From Deltaproteobacteria bacterium (lineage in GTDB: Bacteria; Desulfobacterota_B; Binatia; UBA9968): a stretch of 21,219 bases of DNA. The translations under genes and the position numbers were made by a program. Below are positions 7,890-15,886 of this stretch, in pieces (the first letter of the stretch is position 1; every line of letters begins with the position of its first letter). The stretch spans positions 1 through 21,219 of the forward strand of contig JACPSF010000095.1 of NCBI GenBank assembly GCA_016193385.1. Reading direction: 5' to 3'. The notes below the pieces were generated by a model that saw nothing but the letters and a program-made list of their open reading frames with translations, was not told where the DNA came from and made no database searches.

Positions 7890-9252
7890 ACCGGACCGGA
7901 TCGTCTTAGGCCTGCGGGGAGAAGCCCCGCAAGTTCTTGAAGAGCTTTTCAGAGATTCGTTCCGTCCCGATCTGGCACGAGAATTCCGGTCCGGCATTCT
8001 CGCCGGGAACGCAGACCGCTACAGCTATATCGGACAGAACATTGCCATCCCCCACGTTCGGCTCGAGGGCCTTGCAGCTCCGGAGATGATCTTAGGTCTT
8101 TCCCGCGAAGGGATCCGGCTCAACGAGCACATCGTAAAGATCCTGTTGTTCTTCGCCACCCCTGCGGGCCAGACCGAGGAGCACCTCCAACTTCTCCAGC
8201 GTCTCTCCTCACTACTTCCGACCATACGAGATGAATTGCTCACCCAACGGCACCGGGAAGCAGTCATGAGAGTCATCATCCGTGGCGAGATGCAGGCGGG
8301 AAAGGCCAGCTACATCAATCTCACCCAAGAGCAGATCGCTTTCGAGTTGCAAACGGACTTGGAGCGGGGTCTCTCCGAACAAGAAGCCCGGCGTCGCCTC
8401 GAGCACTATGGGGCGAACCTCCTCAAACGGGCCCGCAGAAGCCCCTGGTATTTTAAGCTGATAAAAAACTTCTTTAGCTTTTTCGCCATTCTTCTCTGGA
8501 TGGCTTCTCTTCTCTGCTTTTTTCCGGGGGTGGACATGCCCCAGCTGGGAAACGCCATTCTCGTGGTGATCTTTGTGAATAGCCTTTTCGCCTTTTTTCA
8601 AGAACAGAAATCAGACCGAGCCGTCGAGGTGTTGCAGCAAATGATCGCCCTGAAATGCCGGGTACTGCGCGAAGGGCAGACCGTGGAGACCGACGCAAGC
8701 GCTCTGGTCCCCGGAGACGTGATCTGGCTCGAGGAGGGCGACTTCGTCCCTGCGGATGCCCGGCTGATCGAAGCCTATGAAGTCGAGGTGGATAATTCTA
8801 CGCTCACCGGAGAATCGCATCCGGCGAGGCGTTACAAATCCGATCAACCCATACTCCTGCCGGGTAGGTTTCTCTGGATCGAACTTCCTAATTTCGTTTT
8901 TGCCGGGACGGGCCTGGTCAGAGGCCGTGCAAAGGCAGTAGTTGTGGGTACCGGGATGCATTCGGAGGTTGGCAAGATCGCCAGCCTTACACAGGCAATC
9001 GGGACCGAAGACAGCCCGCTGCAGAAGCAGCTTCGGGGGACCGTCCTGGCGATTTCCTTTTTAGCTGCGGGGCTGGGGATTGCCTTTCTTTTTCTCGGTT
9101 GGCTCGTCGCTGGCCTCTCTTTCGTCGAGGCATTCGTCTTTTTTATCGGGCTCTTCGTAGCGAATGTCCCCGAGGTGCACCACGGTCATCTGTTGCGACA
9201 AAACGGGGACCTTGACCCAGAATCTGATGATGGTCAACCGAGTGTTTGTTGA
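7870..9252 (+). pseudogene. EIIA-fused P-type cation ATPase, N-terminal piece (gene broken)
   Basis: Residues 1-140 are a PTS EIIA type-2 domain of the PtsN/EIIA-Ntr kind: NIAIPH with the phospho-acceptor candidate His62, then LLFFATPAGQTEEHLQLLQR. Residues about 148-215 are the cation-ATPase N-terminal domain (LEHYGANLL), followed by M1-M2, the actuator domain with LTGES (312-316) and M3. The frame reaches NVPE at 432-435 (codon ends 9174) and then leaves the family: the expected PEGL of M4 and the stalk of about 35 residues before TTVICCDKTGTLTQ are missing, and the phosphorylation site continues in another frame. The last 25 residues here are out-of-frame junk. The gene is fourth in the operon. 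M1-M6 resemble Na+/K+- or Ca2+-type (P2) pumps. The lesion could be a true deletion or an assembly error. Confidence 0.85.
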
Positions 9253-10903
9253 TGGGCGCTTGCTGGAGGTCTCGGGGGTCGGCTACCAAATCCGGGGGGA
9301 GTTCTCTCTCGACGGGGAACGGCTGTCTCCGGAACGGATTTCCAATTGGCCTGCCTTGCGGCGTCTCTTGGAGTGTTCCCTTATCTGCAACAATGCCCGA
9401 CTCGAGAAAGCCGGCGCCGAGATGCGGCTCGTCGGCGACCCCACGGAGGGGGCTCTTCTCTGCCTCGCCGAAAAGGGCGCTCTCCGTGGAACCTATCAGC
9501 GCCTTCATCTCAACCCGTTCGATTCGGTCCGGAAAAGGATGAGCGTTGTGGTCCGGCGCGAAGGCGCCCTGGAAAAGGCCGTTTATGTCAAGGGCGCGCC
9601 TTTCGAGACCCTTCAATGCTGCGATCGCATCTATTCGCAGGGCGAGGTGCGCCTTCTGGGCGACGCAGACCGCCAGCGCATCGCTAGCGAGAATGACGCC
9701 CTAGCGGGCCAGGGTCTTCGGGTACTGGCTCTTGCCTACCGGGATGACCCAGAGCTGCAGCCGCAGAGAACATTTCCCGCACGGGAAATGGAATCGCATC
9801 TGGTCTTCTTGGGACTCGCCGCAATGTCCGATCCCATCCGGCCTCAGGTTCCTGATGCCATCGTGGCCTGCCACACAGCGGGCATCCGGGTCATTATGAT
9901 CACGGGAGACTACGCGCTGACGGCCGCGAGCATTGGGCGTGAGGTCGGCCTCGGGACATCCACTCCATTGAAAATCTTCACTGGGGCGGAAATCTCCGAA
10001 ATGAGCGATGAGGGATTGGGCGCGATCCTAGCGCAAGGGGAGATCATCTTCGCCCGTGTTGCCCCTGAACATAAACTCCGCATCGTCACTCTCCTAAAGG
10101 GCATAGGAGAGATCGTAGCGGTCACAGGAGACGGGGTCAATGACGCTCCCGCGCTCAAAAAGGCGGATATCGGGATCGCCATGGGCCTAAGGGGCAATGA
10201 TGTGGCAAAAGAAGCGGCCCATATGATTCTCACCGACGACAACTTCAGCTCCATCGTCGCGGCCATCGAAGAGGGCCGGGCAATTTTCGAGAATATCCGG
10301 CGCTTCATGGCTTACATTTTTAACAGCAACCCACAGGAGATGTACCCCTATTTATTTTGGGTGCTTTTTCCCGGGATCCCCCTGGCAATGACCGTGATGG
10401 GAGTCCTGGCTGTGGATGTCGGAACGGATCTGATTCCAGCGATGGGATTGGGGCTGGAGCCGCCTGAGAAAGGGACCATGGAGAGACCGCCCCGCCGCCG
10501 AGATGAAAAACTCCTTTCGTTGAAGTTCGTCGTTCGCTCTTACTTCGTGCAGGGAAGCTTGCTGGCCTTGAGTTGCTATGCCACCTACTACTACCTGGGC
10601 TGGACGTCGGGCACCTGGCATCCATCTCTCGGGCTTGGCGGTATGCCGCCGTCGCCTCCGGGACTCAAGCTGAGCGAGGCCTCACCGGTCTACCTTCAGA
10701 CCCTCACCGCCTACTTCTTTCCTACAGTAACCACGCAGATCGCCAATGTGCTCAGCAAGCGTTCATGGATGACCTCCCTCTTCGGAAAAGATTTCTTAAA
10801 TCCTGTCTATCGGCGCGAGGTCCTGAAGCATATCGCAACCTGGCGTGCCCGTCCTTACGTCGCACGGGTTAGAATCGAATACCACATCTTGCTCCGATCA
10901 TGA
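9164..10903 (+). pseudogene. P-type cation ATPase, catalytic and M5-M8 piece
   Basis: Real homology starts at about 9176 with CTTVICCDKTGTLTQN, where the phosphorylated Asp codon is 9197-9199. Then follow the nucleotide-binding domain (GDPTEGALL, VKGAP), TGDYALTA, the hinge TGDGVNDAPALKKADIGIAM, M5 (NSNPQEMYPYLFW) and M6 (VDVGTDLIPAMGLGLEPPE), the latter like Na+/K+-type pumps. The ATG at 9164 is an accident of the frame, since its first four codons are out-of-frame NVPE. After M8 (TVTTQIANVLSKRSW) comes an unusual polar tail of about 40 residues ending HILLRS; M9 and M10 are in the next frame. One of three pieces of the same gene. Confidence 0.85.
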
Positions 10904-11163
10904 CTCGATTGGCCGATTTTTTGGACCGGCATTACGTCGTCCTAAACCTGATTTCCAATCCGTTGATCGACCTCGGCATCCTCGTCGAGCTGCTCCTCTG
11001 CTATCTCTTTTTCTACTCGCCTCTATCAAAAATCTATTACTTCGCCCCGGTCCCCTGGCATGTCTACCTGTTTGCCTTCCATGGCACCGTTTTCTTTCTG
11101 GCATTTGAGGAAACAAAAAAGTATTATCGCCGGCGGGGCCATGCCTTGGAATTCCTGGGCTGA
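10900..11163 (+). CDS. P-type cation ATPase, M9-M10 piece (separate frame)
   Basis: 87 residues with two membrane spans (SNPLIDLGILVELLLCYLFF and WHVYLFAFHGTVFFLAFEE) and a basic end KKYYRRRGHALEFLG, the normal C-terminus of Na+/K+-like P-type ATPases. It overlaps the preceding piece by ATGA, so it could be made by translational coupling, but no ribosome site is visible. In the family these helices belong to one polypeptide. The extra sequence between M8 and M9 (DFL occurs in both pieces) points to a local insertion or duplication, or to a second frameshift. Confidence 0.75.
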   Translation: MTRLADFLDRHYVVLNLISNPLIDLGILVELLLCYLFFYSPLSKIYYFAPVPWHVYLFAFHGTVFFLAFEETKKYYRRRGHALEFLG

Positions 11164-11197
11164 CGCTGCTTAAAATTGATCTTTACAAGGAGGAGTC

Positions 11198-11464
11198 ATG
11201 GCAGGCTTTTTAGGAGAGAAGGAGGTCCTGACTAGGAACCGGGTCAAGGAGATCCTGGCCAACAAGGAGTACTCGTTTCTGGAACAAAAAGTCACCCTCC
11301 TGGATATTGAAGGAGATAAGCTGATCCTTAAAATTAGCTTCCTACTGGAATACCGCAAGCGGATGATTTCGATAGAGGAAAAAGATCGCATCGTCCTCGC
11401 CTTTAGTGAGTTCAAGATCGAGGACTGGGGCGACGGGGTCCGTAAAATCGGGGATATCGAATGA
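11198..11464 (+). CDS. Unknown 88-residue charged protein
   Basis: I do not recognise it. It has an excellent ribosome site (AAGGAGGAG at 11187-11195), no signal peptide or membrane segment, no Cys and no His. It alternates charged and hydrophobic residues as in a small alpha/beta fold (KVTLLDIEGDKLILKISFLL). It follows the ATPase pieces by 34 bases on the same strand and converges on the USP unit with 15 bases between the stops, so it is the last gene of the CBS-ATPase operon. Confidence 0.7.
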   Translation: MAGFLGEKEVLTRNRVKEILANKEYSFLEQKVTLLDIEGDKLILKISFLLEYRKRMISIEEKDRIVLAFSEFKIEDWGDGVRKIGDIE

Positions 11465-11479
11465 GTCCTGACTGTTGTA

Positions 11480-12349
11480 CTATGATTCGGGAGCGGCGCG
11501 AATCACCAAGACTGGATCGCCAGAGTGACGGACCACGCGCTCGGTGACACTCCCCAGCACCCACCGCCCGATCCCGGATCTGCCATGCGTGCACATAGCG
11601 ACCAAGTTACCGGGAGTTCTTTTGGCGTAGGCGATAATCTCGCCGCCCGCATCGCCCTTCAACAATACCTGAGACACTCTGCCTGCCCCCTCATCTCGTA
11701 ATTCCTTACTTTTTCTCTCAAGATAGGATTGTGCCTCGGCCCTGATCTCTTGCGCCAAGCGCTCAAAGTCGGGCACGTAACCTTCAGCGTCGTAGGCAGG
11801 TGGCAAGACCGAATAAACCCGTACCAGAATTAGCTCAAACTTCGCTTTCCTAGCCAGCTCGGTAACGTACGGCAACACAGTTTCCGCGAGGTCAGAGCCG
11901 TCCAGAGCCACGACGACCGTTTTCAACGCTGCCTCGCCCTCACTGATTGCCTCCTCGCCCGGACGGACAAGGAGCAGATGATTCCTACTCCCATGGAGAA
12001 CCTTATCAGCGACGCTTCCCAAGAACCAACGCGGCGCTCCGGAACGCCCGTGCGTCGCCATGGCTATCAGAGTCTGAGCTTGACCGGCATCCCAGTCAGC
12101 GATGACTTCCGCCGCCTTTCCCAACGCAACTTCGCGAGTTACGGAATTGATATCTGGAAACGAGCGGGCCACAGCTTCCAGATAGTCCGATCCTTGAAGG
12201 GGGGGAGAGTAAGCCGTGAGACGGGCGGGGTCGTTCACCCGCAGCAGCTCGACGGGAATTCCAAGCGCTCTAGCTAGAAAGCGGGCGTAGGGCAGAATGT
12301 GCTCAGCCAGCTTGGATCCGTCTAGGGGTATCAGGATTTTTTTGTACAT
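11480..12349 (-). CDS. Tandem universal stress protein (two USP domains)
   Basis: 289 residues. Domain 1 (MYKKILIPLDGSKLAEHILP to about 140) carries THGRSGAPRWFLGSVADKVL. Domain 2 (about 143-289) carries VALDGSDLAETVLP and THGRSGIGRWVLGSVTERVV. Both contain the G-x2-G-x9-G(S/T) ATP-binding motif. The ATG follows the stop of the adenosine-kinase gene with no gap (TGA ATG), so translation is coupled. Last gene of the Hsp20 operon. It is clearly paralogous to the tandem USP at 12870-13784. The architecture is that of Rv2623-type dormancy USPs. Confidence 0.92.
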   Translation of the reverse strand: MYKKILIPLDGSKLAEHILPYARFLARALGIPVELLRVNDPARLTAYSPPLQGSDYLEAVARSFPDINSVTREVALGKAAEVIADWDAGQAQTLIAMATHGRSGAPRWFLGSVADKVLHGSRNHLLLVRPGEEAISEGEAALKTVVVALDGSDLAETVLPYVTELARKAKFELILVRVYSVLPPAYDAEGYVPDFERLAQEIRAEAQSYLERKSKELRDEGAGRVSQVLLKGDAGGEIIAYAKRTPGNLVAMCTHGRSGIGRWVLGSVTERVVRHSGDPVLVIRAAPES

Positions 12350-12835
12350 TCAAAACTTGTAACCGATCTTGCGGAGCAAGTCCTTACGCCACGCGATGTC
12401 GCTTTCCCCCTCGATCCCCTGAGGTCTCCCGCCGTCCACCACACCCAAAACCCCTCTTCCCTGCTCCGTCTCCGCGAGAACGACCTCCACCGGATTTGCG
12501 GTAGCGCAGAAGATGCGGCAAACTTCGGGGATCATCTTGATCGCGTTGAGTACGCTGACAGGGAAAAAACCCGCGCCCAAGAAAAGGACGAAGCTGTGGC
12601 CTGCCGCAAGCGCCAGCGCATTGCTCTTGGCCAACTCGATCATGGCATCATCGGTGCCGCTCCAGCGCACAAGCCTTGCGCCCGAAGACTCACAAAAGCC
12701 GAGCCCGAACTTAACCCCCGGGTTGGCCTGGACCATCGCCTCGTGAATATCTTCCACGGTCTTGATAAAGTGGCTCTGACCCAGAATGAAGTTGATATCA
12801 TCCGGCTTCTCGATCTTCACGGTGACAAGCTGCAT
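12350..12835 (-). CDS. Adenosine-specific kinase family protein
   Basis: 161 residues starting MQLVTVKIEKPDDINFILGQ, with VKFGLGFCESSGARLVRWSG and ANPVEVVLAETEQGRGVLGV. The sequence spans the full adenosine-specific kinase family (DUF355/PF04008), known from archaea and some bacteria. The ribosome site is GGAGAGA. It sits between two tandem USP genes: 34 bases after the first and directly abutting the second. An adenosine-binding enzyme between ATP-binding USPs fits an adenylate-sensing or salvage role; biochemistry for bacterial members is thin. Confidence 0.85.
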   Translation of the reverse strand: MQLVTVKIEKPDDINFILGQSHFIKTVEDIHEAMVQANPGVKFGLGFCESSGARLVRWSGTDDAMIELAKSNALALAAGHSFVLFLGAGFFPVSVLNAIKMIPEVCRIFCATANPVEVVLAETEQGRGVLGVVDGGRPQGIEGESDIAWRKDLLRKIGYKF

Positions 12836-12869
12836 CAGCGATTCTCTCCAGGGCTTGCGGACAGATCGG

Positions 12870-13784
12870 TTACGCCGTTAAGGGCGCTCGAACGATCAGA
12901 ACCGGGTTGCCCCCATGGCGGACCACGCGGTCGGTCACGCTTCCCAAAACCCACCGCCCGATGCCCGACCTGCCGTGGGTGCACATCCCGATGAAGTTGT
13001 CAGGTGTCTTCTTCGCAAAGTCAATGATGCTTCCTGCCGAATCTCCCTCCAGCAATTCATAGGAGACTTTGGCCCCCTGCCACTGCGACTGCTGGACCTT
13101 GGCCGCCAGATATTTTTTCGCATCCTCTTTAATCTCCTCCAGAAACCTATCCAGGTCGGGCGTGTATGCCTCAGCGTCGGCGACGTAACCGCCGGTTAAC
13201 AAGGAATAAACTCGCAGCAGGACAACCTCCAGATTCATCTTCTGGGCCAACGCCGTGATGTGGGGCAAAACCGTCTCGGCCAAATCGGAGCCGTCAAGAG
13301 GTACCACGACTTTCCTCAAAACAGCCTCACCTTCTGACGCCCTTTCGTTGGCTGGCCGCACGAGGAGCAGAGGATTGGCGGCCGCATGCAGAACCTTATC
13401 AGCGACGCTCCCCAAGAGCCAGCGCTGAACGCCGGAGCGTCCATGGGTTGCCATCGCGATCAGGGTATCGGAATTAGCAGAGCCCTTTTCCACAATAGCT
13501 TCAGCCGCATTGCCTATCGCGGTAGAACAGGTAACGTGGGAAGCGACCGGGAACGAACGCGCTATCGGTGTGAGGTACTCTAGGCTATCGCGCTTCATGT
13601 CGGCCTCCACGAGGTCGACGTAGCGCCCCTGCAGTGGATCGGTGAAAGCTGAGATGACTTCCGGCCCGATGACGACCAGGAGCTCGACCGGGATGGTCAA
13701 GGCCCTTGCAAAGAACCGCGCGTAGGGAAGGATTCCCTCGGAAAGCCTCGACCCATCGAGCGGCACCAGAATCTTCCTATACAT
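12870..13784 (-). CDS. Tandem universal stress protein (two USP domains)
   Basis: 304 residues. Domain 1 begins MYRKILVPLDGSRLSEGILP and ends with ATHGRSGVQRWLLGSVADKV. Domain 2 begins VVPLDGSDLAETVLPH and has THGRSGIGRWVLGSVTDRVV. ATP-binding motifs are present in both. Ribosome site GGGAGGAGA. Second gene of the operon, 15 bases after hsp20. Compared with the 11480-12349 copy it has an insertion in domain 1 (YVDLVEADMKRDSLEYLTP), otherwise the two align throughout. Confidence 0.92.
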   Translation of the reverse strand: MYRKILVPLDGSRLSEGILPYARFFARALTIPVELLVVIGPEVISAFTDPLQGRYVDLVEADMKRDSLEYLTPIARSFPVASHVTCSTAIGNAAEAIVEKGSANSDTLIAMATHGRSGVQRWLLGSVADKVLHAAANPLLLVRPANERASEGEAVLRKVVVPLDGSDLAETVLPHITALAQKMNLEVVLLRVYSLLTGGYVADAEAYTPDLDRFLEEIKEDAKKYLAAKVQQSQWQGAKVSYELLEGDSAGSIIDFAKKTPDNFIGMCTHGRSGIGRWVLGSVTDRVVRHGGNPVLIVRAPLTA

Positions 13785-13799
13785 GATCTCTCCTCCCGG

Positions 13800-14297
13800 C
13801 TAGTCGACCTTGACCTTGATTTCCTTCCTCTTGGCCTCCTCCGTTTTCGGCAAGCGGATCTCCAAGACGCCGTTTTTAAAGGAGGCCTTTGCTTTTTCGA
13901 CTTGAACCGCTCTGGGCAGCTCCAAAGTTCGGGTGAAGGAACCGAACGCACGCTCCGAGCGGTAGTAATCCTCCTCCTTGGTCTCCTCCTCTTTTTTCTT
14001 CTCTCCCCTGATGGTCAGCAGATGATCCGTGATGTTTACCTGGATGTCGTCTTTCCCAATTCCCGGAAGCTCGACCTTGGCCACGATTTCGTCCTTCTCC
14101 TCATAGAGATCTACAAACGGGACGGAAATGTCGGCGCTCCGCGAAGGCCACCAGCGTTCATCCCAAATGGGACGCAGTCGCCTGCCAAAAAAATCATCAA
14201 ACATCCGCTCCATCCCCTGCTCCCAACGCGCCATTTCGGCAAACGGCCGCCACGGCACCACCGAGCGGCGCTCCTTTTCTTTCTCCTGTTTTGCCAT
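13800..14297 (-). CDS. Small heat-shock protein, Hsp20 family
   Basis: 165 residues. The N-terminal arm (WRPFAEMARWEQGMERMFDDFF) is of the Hsp20 class. The alpha-crystallin domain runs from about 58 (PFVDLYEEKDEIVAKVELPG) to 150, with the family end motif KNGVLEIRLPKTEE. It is an ATP-independent holdase. Ribosome site AAAGGAGG. It is the first gene of the operon hsp20 - tandem USP - adenosine-specific kinase - tandem USP and is driven by the sigma-54 promoter at 14387-14403, whereas hsp20 genes are usually under heat-shock sigma factors, CIRCE or ROSE elements. I see none of those here. Confidence 0.93.
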   Translation of the reverse strand: MAKQEKEKERRSVVPWRPFAEMARWEQGMERMFDDFFGRRLRPIWDERWWPSRSADISVPFVDLYEEKDEIVAKVELPGIGKDDIQVNITDHLLTIRGEKKKEEETKEEDYYRSERAFGSFTRTLELPRAVQVEKAKASFKNGVLEIRLPKTEEAKRKEIKVKVD

Positions 14298-14386
14298 AAC
14301 TCTATCCTCCTTTCATTACGGGCATCGTGTCCTGCCTGTCTCGGATCCCGTGCTTTGGGGATTCGCAATTTCGCCTATTGGGAATT

Positions 14387-14403
14387 AGCAATCCCTGTGC
14401 CAA
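14387..14403 (-). promoter_or_regulatory. Sigma-54 promoter of the Hsp20-USP operon
   Basis: Minus-strand TTGGCACAGGGATTGCT is one of the best matches in the window: TTGGCAC, GG-N10-GC, TTGCT. The start site is near 14376, leaving a leader of about 78 bases. Confidence 0.85.
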
Positions 14404-14483
14404 GGGTTTCCTTCGTTCTGCAGGATGTTTTCTGAGGAAAGACGATTCGGATTCTCAACAGCGAAAAAAAACCCGCCGAATAA

Positions 14484-14497
14484 TCGCAAAACTGCGA
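14484..14497. repeat. Inverted repeat, candidate activator site for the Hsp20 operon
   Basis: TCGCAAAACTGCGA (5-base arms, 4-base centre; imperfect extension to AATCGCA/TGCGACTT) lies about 108-121 bases upstream of the predicted hsp20 start site. It could be an enhancer-binding-protein site. It could also be part of the ankyrin gene's transcript end, since a run of eight T follows on the minus strand after GCGGG. Confidence 0.35.
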
Positions 14498-14544
14498 CTT
14501 CAACAGCGCTCCTCGCTGGCCTTTACAGCCGGGGCGTGCCGGAC

Positions 14545-15219
14545 TTACAAATCAATTTTTGCCTTGGTTTCAGTTGCAACAACCGCGTCCTGTGCTGATC
14601 CCGAAGCGCCCTCGCGGGAGTTCTCCTTGATTGTTCCTTTGGAAAGCAAAAGCATTCGAACGATTTCAGGATGGCCCTGGATCTTCGCCAACACTAAGGC
14701 CGTCATGCCATCGTTGCTTTGGATTCCAGTATCCGCGTGGCTTTTCAGCAGGGTTCGAACCACATCGGTGTTACCCGCCTCCGCCGCGTACATGAGGGCG
14801 GTCCAGCCGTTATTGTCTTTGATGTTAGGCTCGGCACCTGATGCGATGAGGAATCCGACCGACTCCGTCTGACCGCTTGCGGCCGCCAAGGCCAGGGCCG
14901 TAAGCCCGTCGGAGGCTTTTCGGTTTACATCTCCCCCTGCATTCAGCAGAGTTTTCATGACCCCAGTCTGGCCCGTTAGCGCGGCGTGCATCAACGCGGT
15001 CAAACCAAAATCCCCGGTTGCGTTAGGATTCATTCCCCCACCTAAAAAGAGCTCCACGACGAGAACGTCTCCTCCCTGAGCGCTCTCCAAAAATACGGGG
15101 ACACTCCACTGGACTCCCGATTGGCTTAGCTCCCTTCGAGCATCCCGCGGTCCCCCACCGCAGCCGACGAGGAAAACCAGCAAAACAAGGATTGAAGAAG
15201 TGGCCTTTAATGTTCCCAT
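14545..15219 (-). CDS. Ankyrin-repeat lipoprotein
   Basis: 224 residues from the ATG at 15219. A lipoprotein signal (ATSSILVLLVFLVGC, lipobox LVGC with Cys about 20) is followed by 4-5 ankyrin repeats: GLTALMHAALTGQTGVMKTL, GLTALALAAASGQTESVGFL, GWTALMYAAEAGNTDVVRTL and GMTALVLAKIQGHPEIVRML. The product would be anchored in the cell envelope facing the periplasm and would bind protein partners. A longer frame to 15273 runs straight through the sigma-54 promoter, so the short start is right. The gene stands alone. Confidence 0.88.
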   Translation of the reverse strand: MGTLKATSSILVLLVFLVGCGGGPRDARRELSQSGVQWSVPVFLESAQGGDVLVVELFLGGGMNPNATGDFGLTALMHAALTGQTGVMKTLLNAGGDVNRKASDGLTALALAAASGQTESVGFLIASGAEPNIKDNNGWTALMYAAEAGNTDVVRTLLKSHADTGIQSNDGMTALVLAKIQGHPEIVRMLLLSKGTIKENSREGASGSAQDAVVATETKAKIDL

Positions 15220-15248
15220 AACGTTCTCTCTTCTCCGAGGTGTTATGG

Positions 15249-15265
15249 AGCAAACGACATGCCAA
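15249..15265 (-). promoter_or_regulatory. Sigma-54 promoter of the ankyrin lipoprotein gene
   Basis: Minus-strand TTGGCATGTCGTTTGCT: TTGGCATG, GG-N10-GC, TTGCT. The start near 15238 gives a leader of only about 19 bases. Confidence 0.85.
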
Positions 15266-15488
15266 ACTAACATACGCGTTGGGTTGCGCTCGCTTGCTTT
15301 TATTTTCTCAAGAGGAGGAAACTAAATCAGGAAAATTTCTGACCCCTGAGACAGCCTTGTCCGCAAGAACTGCCCGCTTGGTCAACTTCTAGCCAAACGA
15401 AAGGCTAAATTGCGCGCCATGCAGCGTGTGGATTCATATTGTCTTCAATGCCCAATCAAAGATTGCTTTCCGCCAGGCGCGAAATGAA

Positions 15489-15504
15489 GGGTGAACGTTC
15501 ACCC
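15489..15504. repeat. 16-bp perfect palindrome, candidate activator site
   Basis: GGGTGAACGTTCACCC is a perfect palindrome. It lies about 80-95 bases upstream of the predicted start of the AmrS-like gene, ideal for a sigma-54 enhancer-binding protein, and about 250 bases from the ankyrin gene start. Confidence 0.5.
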
Positions 15505-15555
15505 AACCGTGCGAAAAGCCCCAAGCAACAATATGGCCTGCTTAACTCGCCGATG

Positions 15556-15572
15556 CTGGCACATCCCTTGCT
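15556..15572 (+). promoter_or_regulatory. Sigma-54 promoter of the AmrS C-terminal-like gene
   Basis: CTGGCACATCCCTTGCT is a near-consensus RpoN site (TGGCAC, GG-N10-GC, TTGCT). The start near 15583 precedes the ATG at 15605 by about 22 bases. Confidence 0.85.
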
Positions 15573-15604
15573 TCCGCTTATCTGAGAGGCAAGTCTCATT
15601 CATA

Positions 15605-15886
15605 ATGCTAGAGGCAGAAGCCACAGACGAAGCCAAGCTGGAGCGGGCCTGGAGAATCGGTAAAGAGGCCGGGCTGCGCTATGTTTATTGCGGCAATCTC
15701 CCGGTGAACCTCCACGGGAGTACGCACTGCTATCAATGCGGCCGCCCCGTGATCGAACGGGTGGGATTCGCGGTAAAGCGCAATTGGCTCAAAGAGGTTT
15801 GCTGTCCCAGATGCCAAGCCATGATCGATGGGGTTTGGAAAAGCAGGTATGAAGTTACGATCCGCGCAAACTATGAGGACGGTTAG
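15605..15886 (+). CDS. Stand-alone AmrS C-terminal-domain-like zinc-ribbon protein
   Basis: 93 residues. KLERAWRIGKEAGLRYVYCGNLP, then C42-x2-C45, GFAVKRNWLKE and C67-x2-C70, followed by IDGVW. This matches the C-terminal end of the AmmeMemoRadiSam radical-SAM enzyme AmrS (LERAREIGLEAGLRYVYxGN, zinc ribbon, PGVW). The radical-SAM core with its CxxxCxxC motif is absent, and no trace of it is found upstream in any frame. The frame is open upstream to 15491, but that part would include the promoter, so translation probably starts at 15605. It is either a decayed fragment or a domesticated ribbon protein; the good promoter and intact ribbon favour the latter. Confidence 0.7.
   Translation: MLEAEATDEAKLERAWRIGKEAGLRYVYCGNLPVNLHGSTHCYQCGRPVIERVGFAVKRNWLKEVCCPRCQAMIDGVWKSRYEVTIRANYEDG

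Larger units (their letters stand above)
15220..15604. other. Divergent regulatory region, ankyrin / AmrS-like genes
   Basis: 385 bases with a sigma-54 promoter at each end (15249-15265 minus, 15556-15572 plus). Inside are three inverted repeats: an imperfect one at 15327-15342 (TCAGGAAAATTTCTGA), TAGCC-N8-GGCTA at 15390-15407, and the perfect 16-bp palindrome at 15489-15504. No convincing gene. Confidence 0.6.

Noticed and set aside
15491..15604. N-terminal extension of the AmrS-like frame, where WHIPCF looked like AmrS WHISRF
   Set aside because: These codons coincide with the sigma-54 promoter at 15556-15572, so the resemblance is probably chance.
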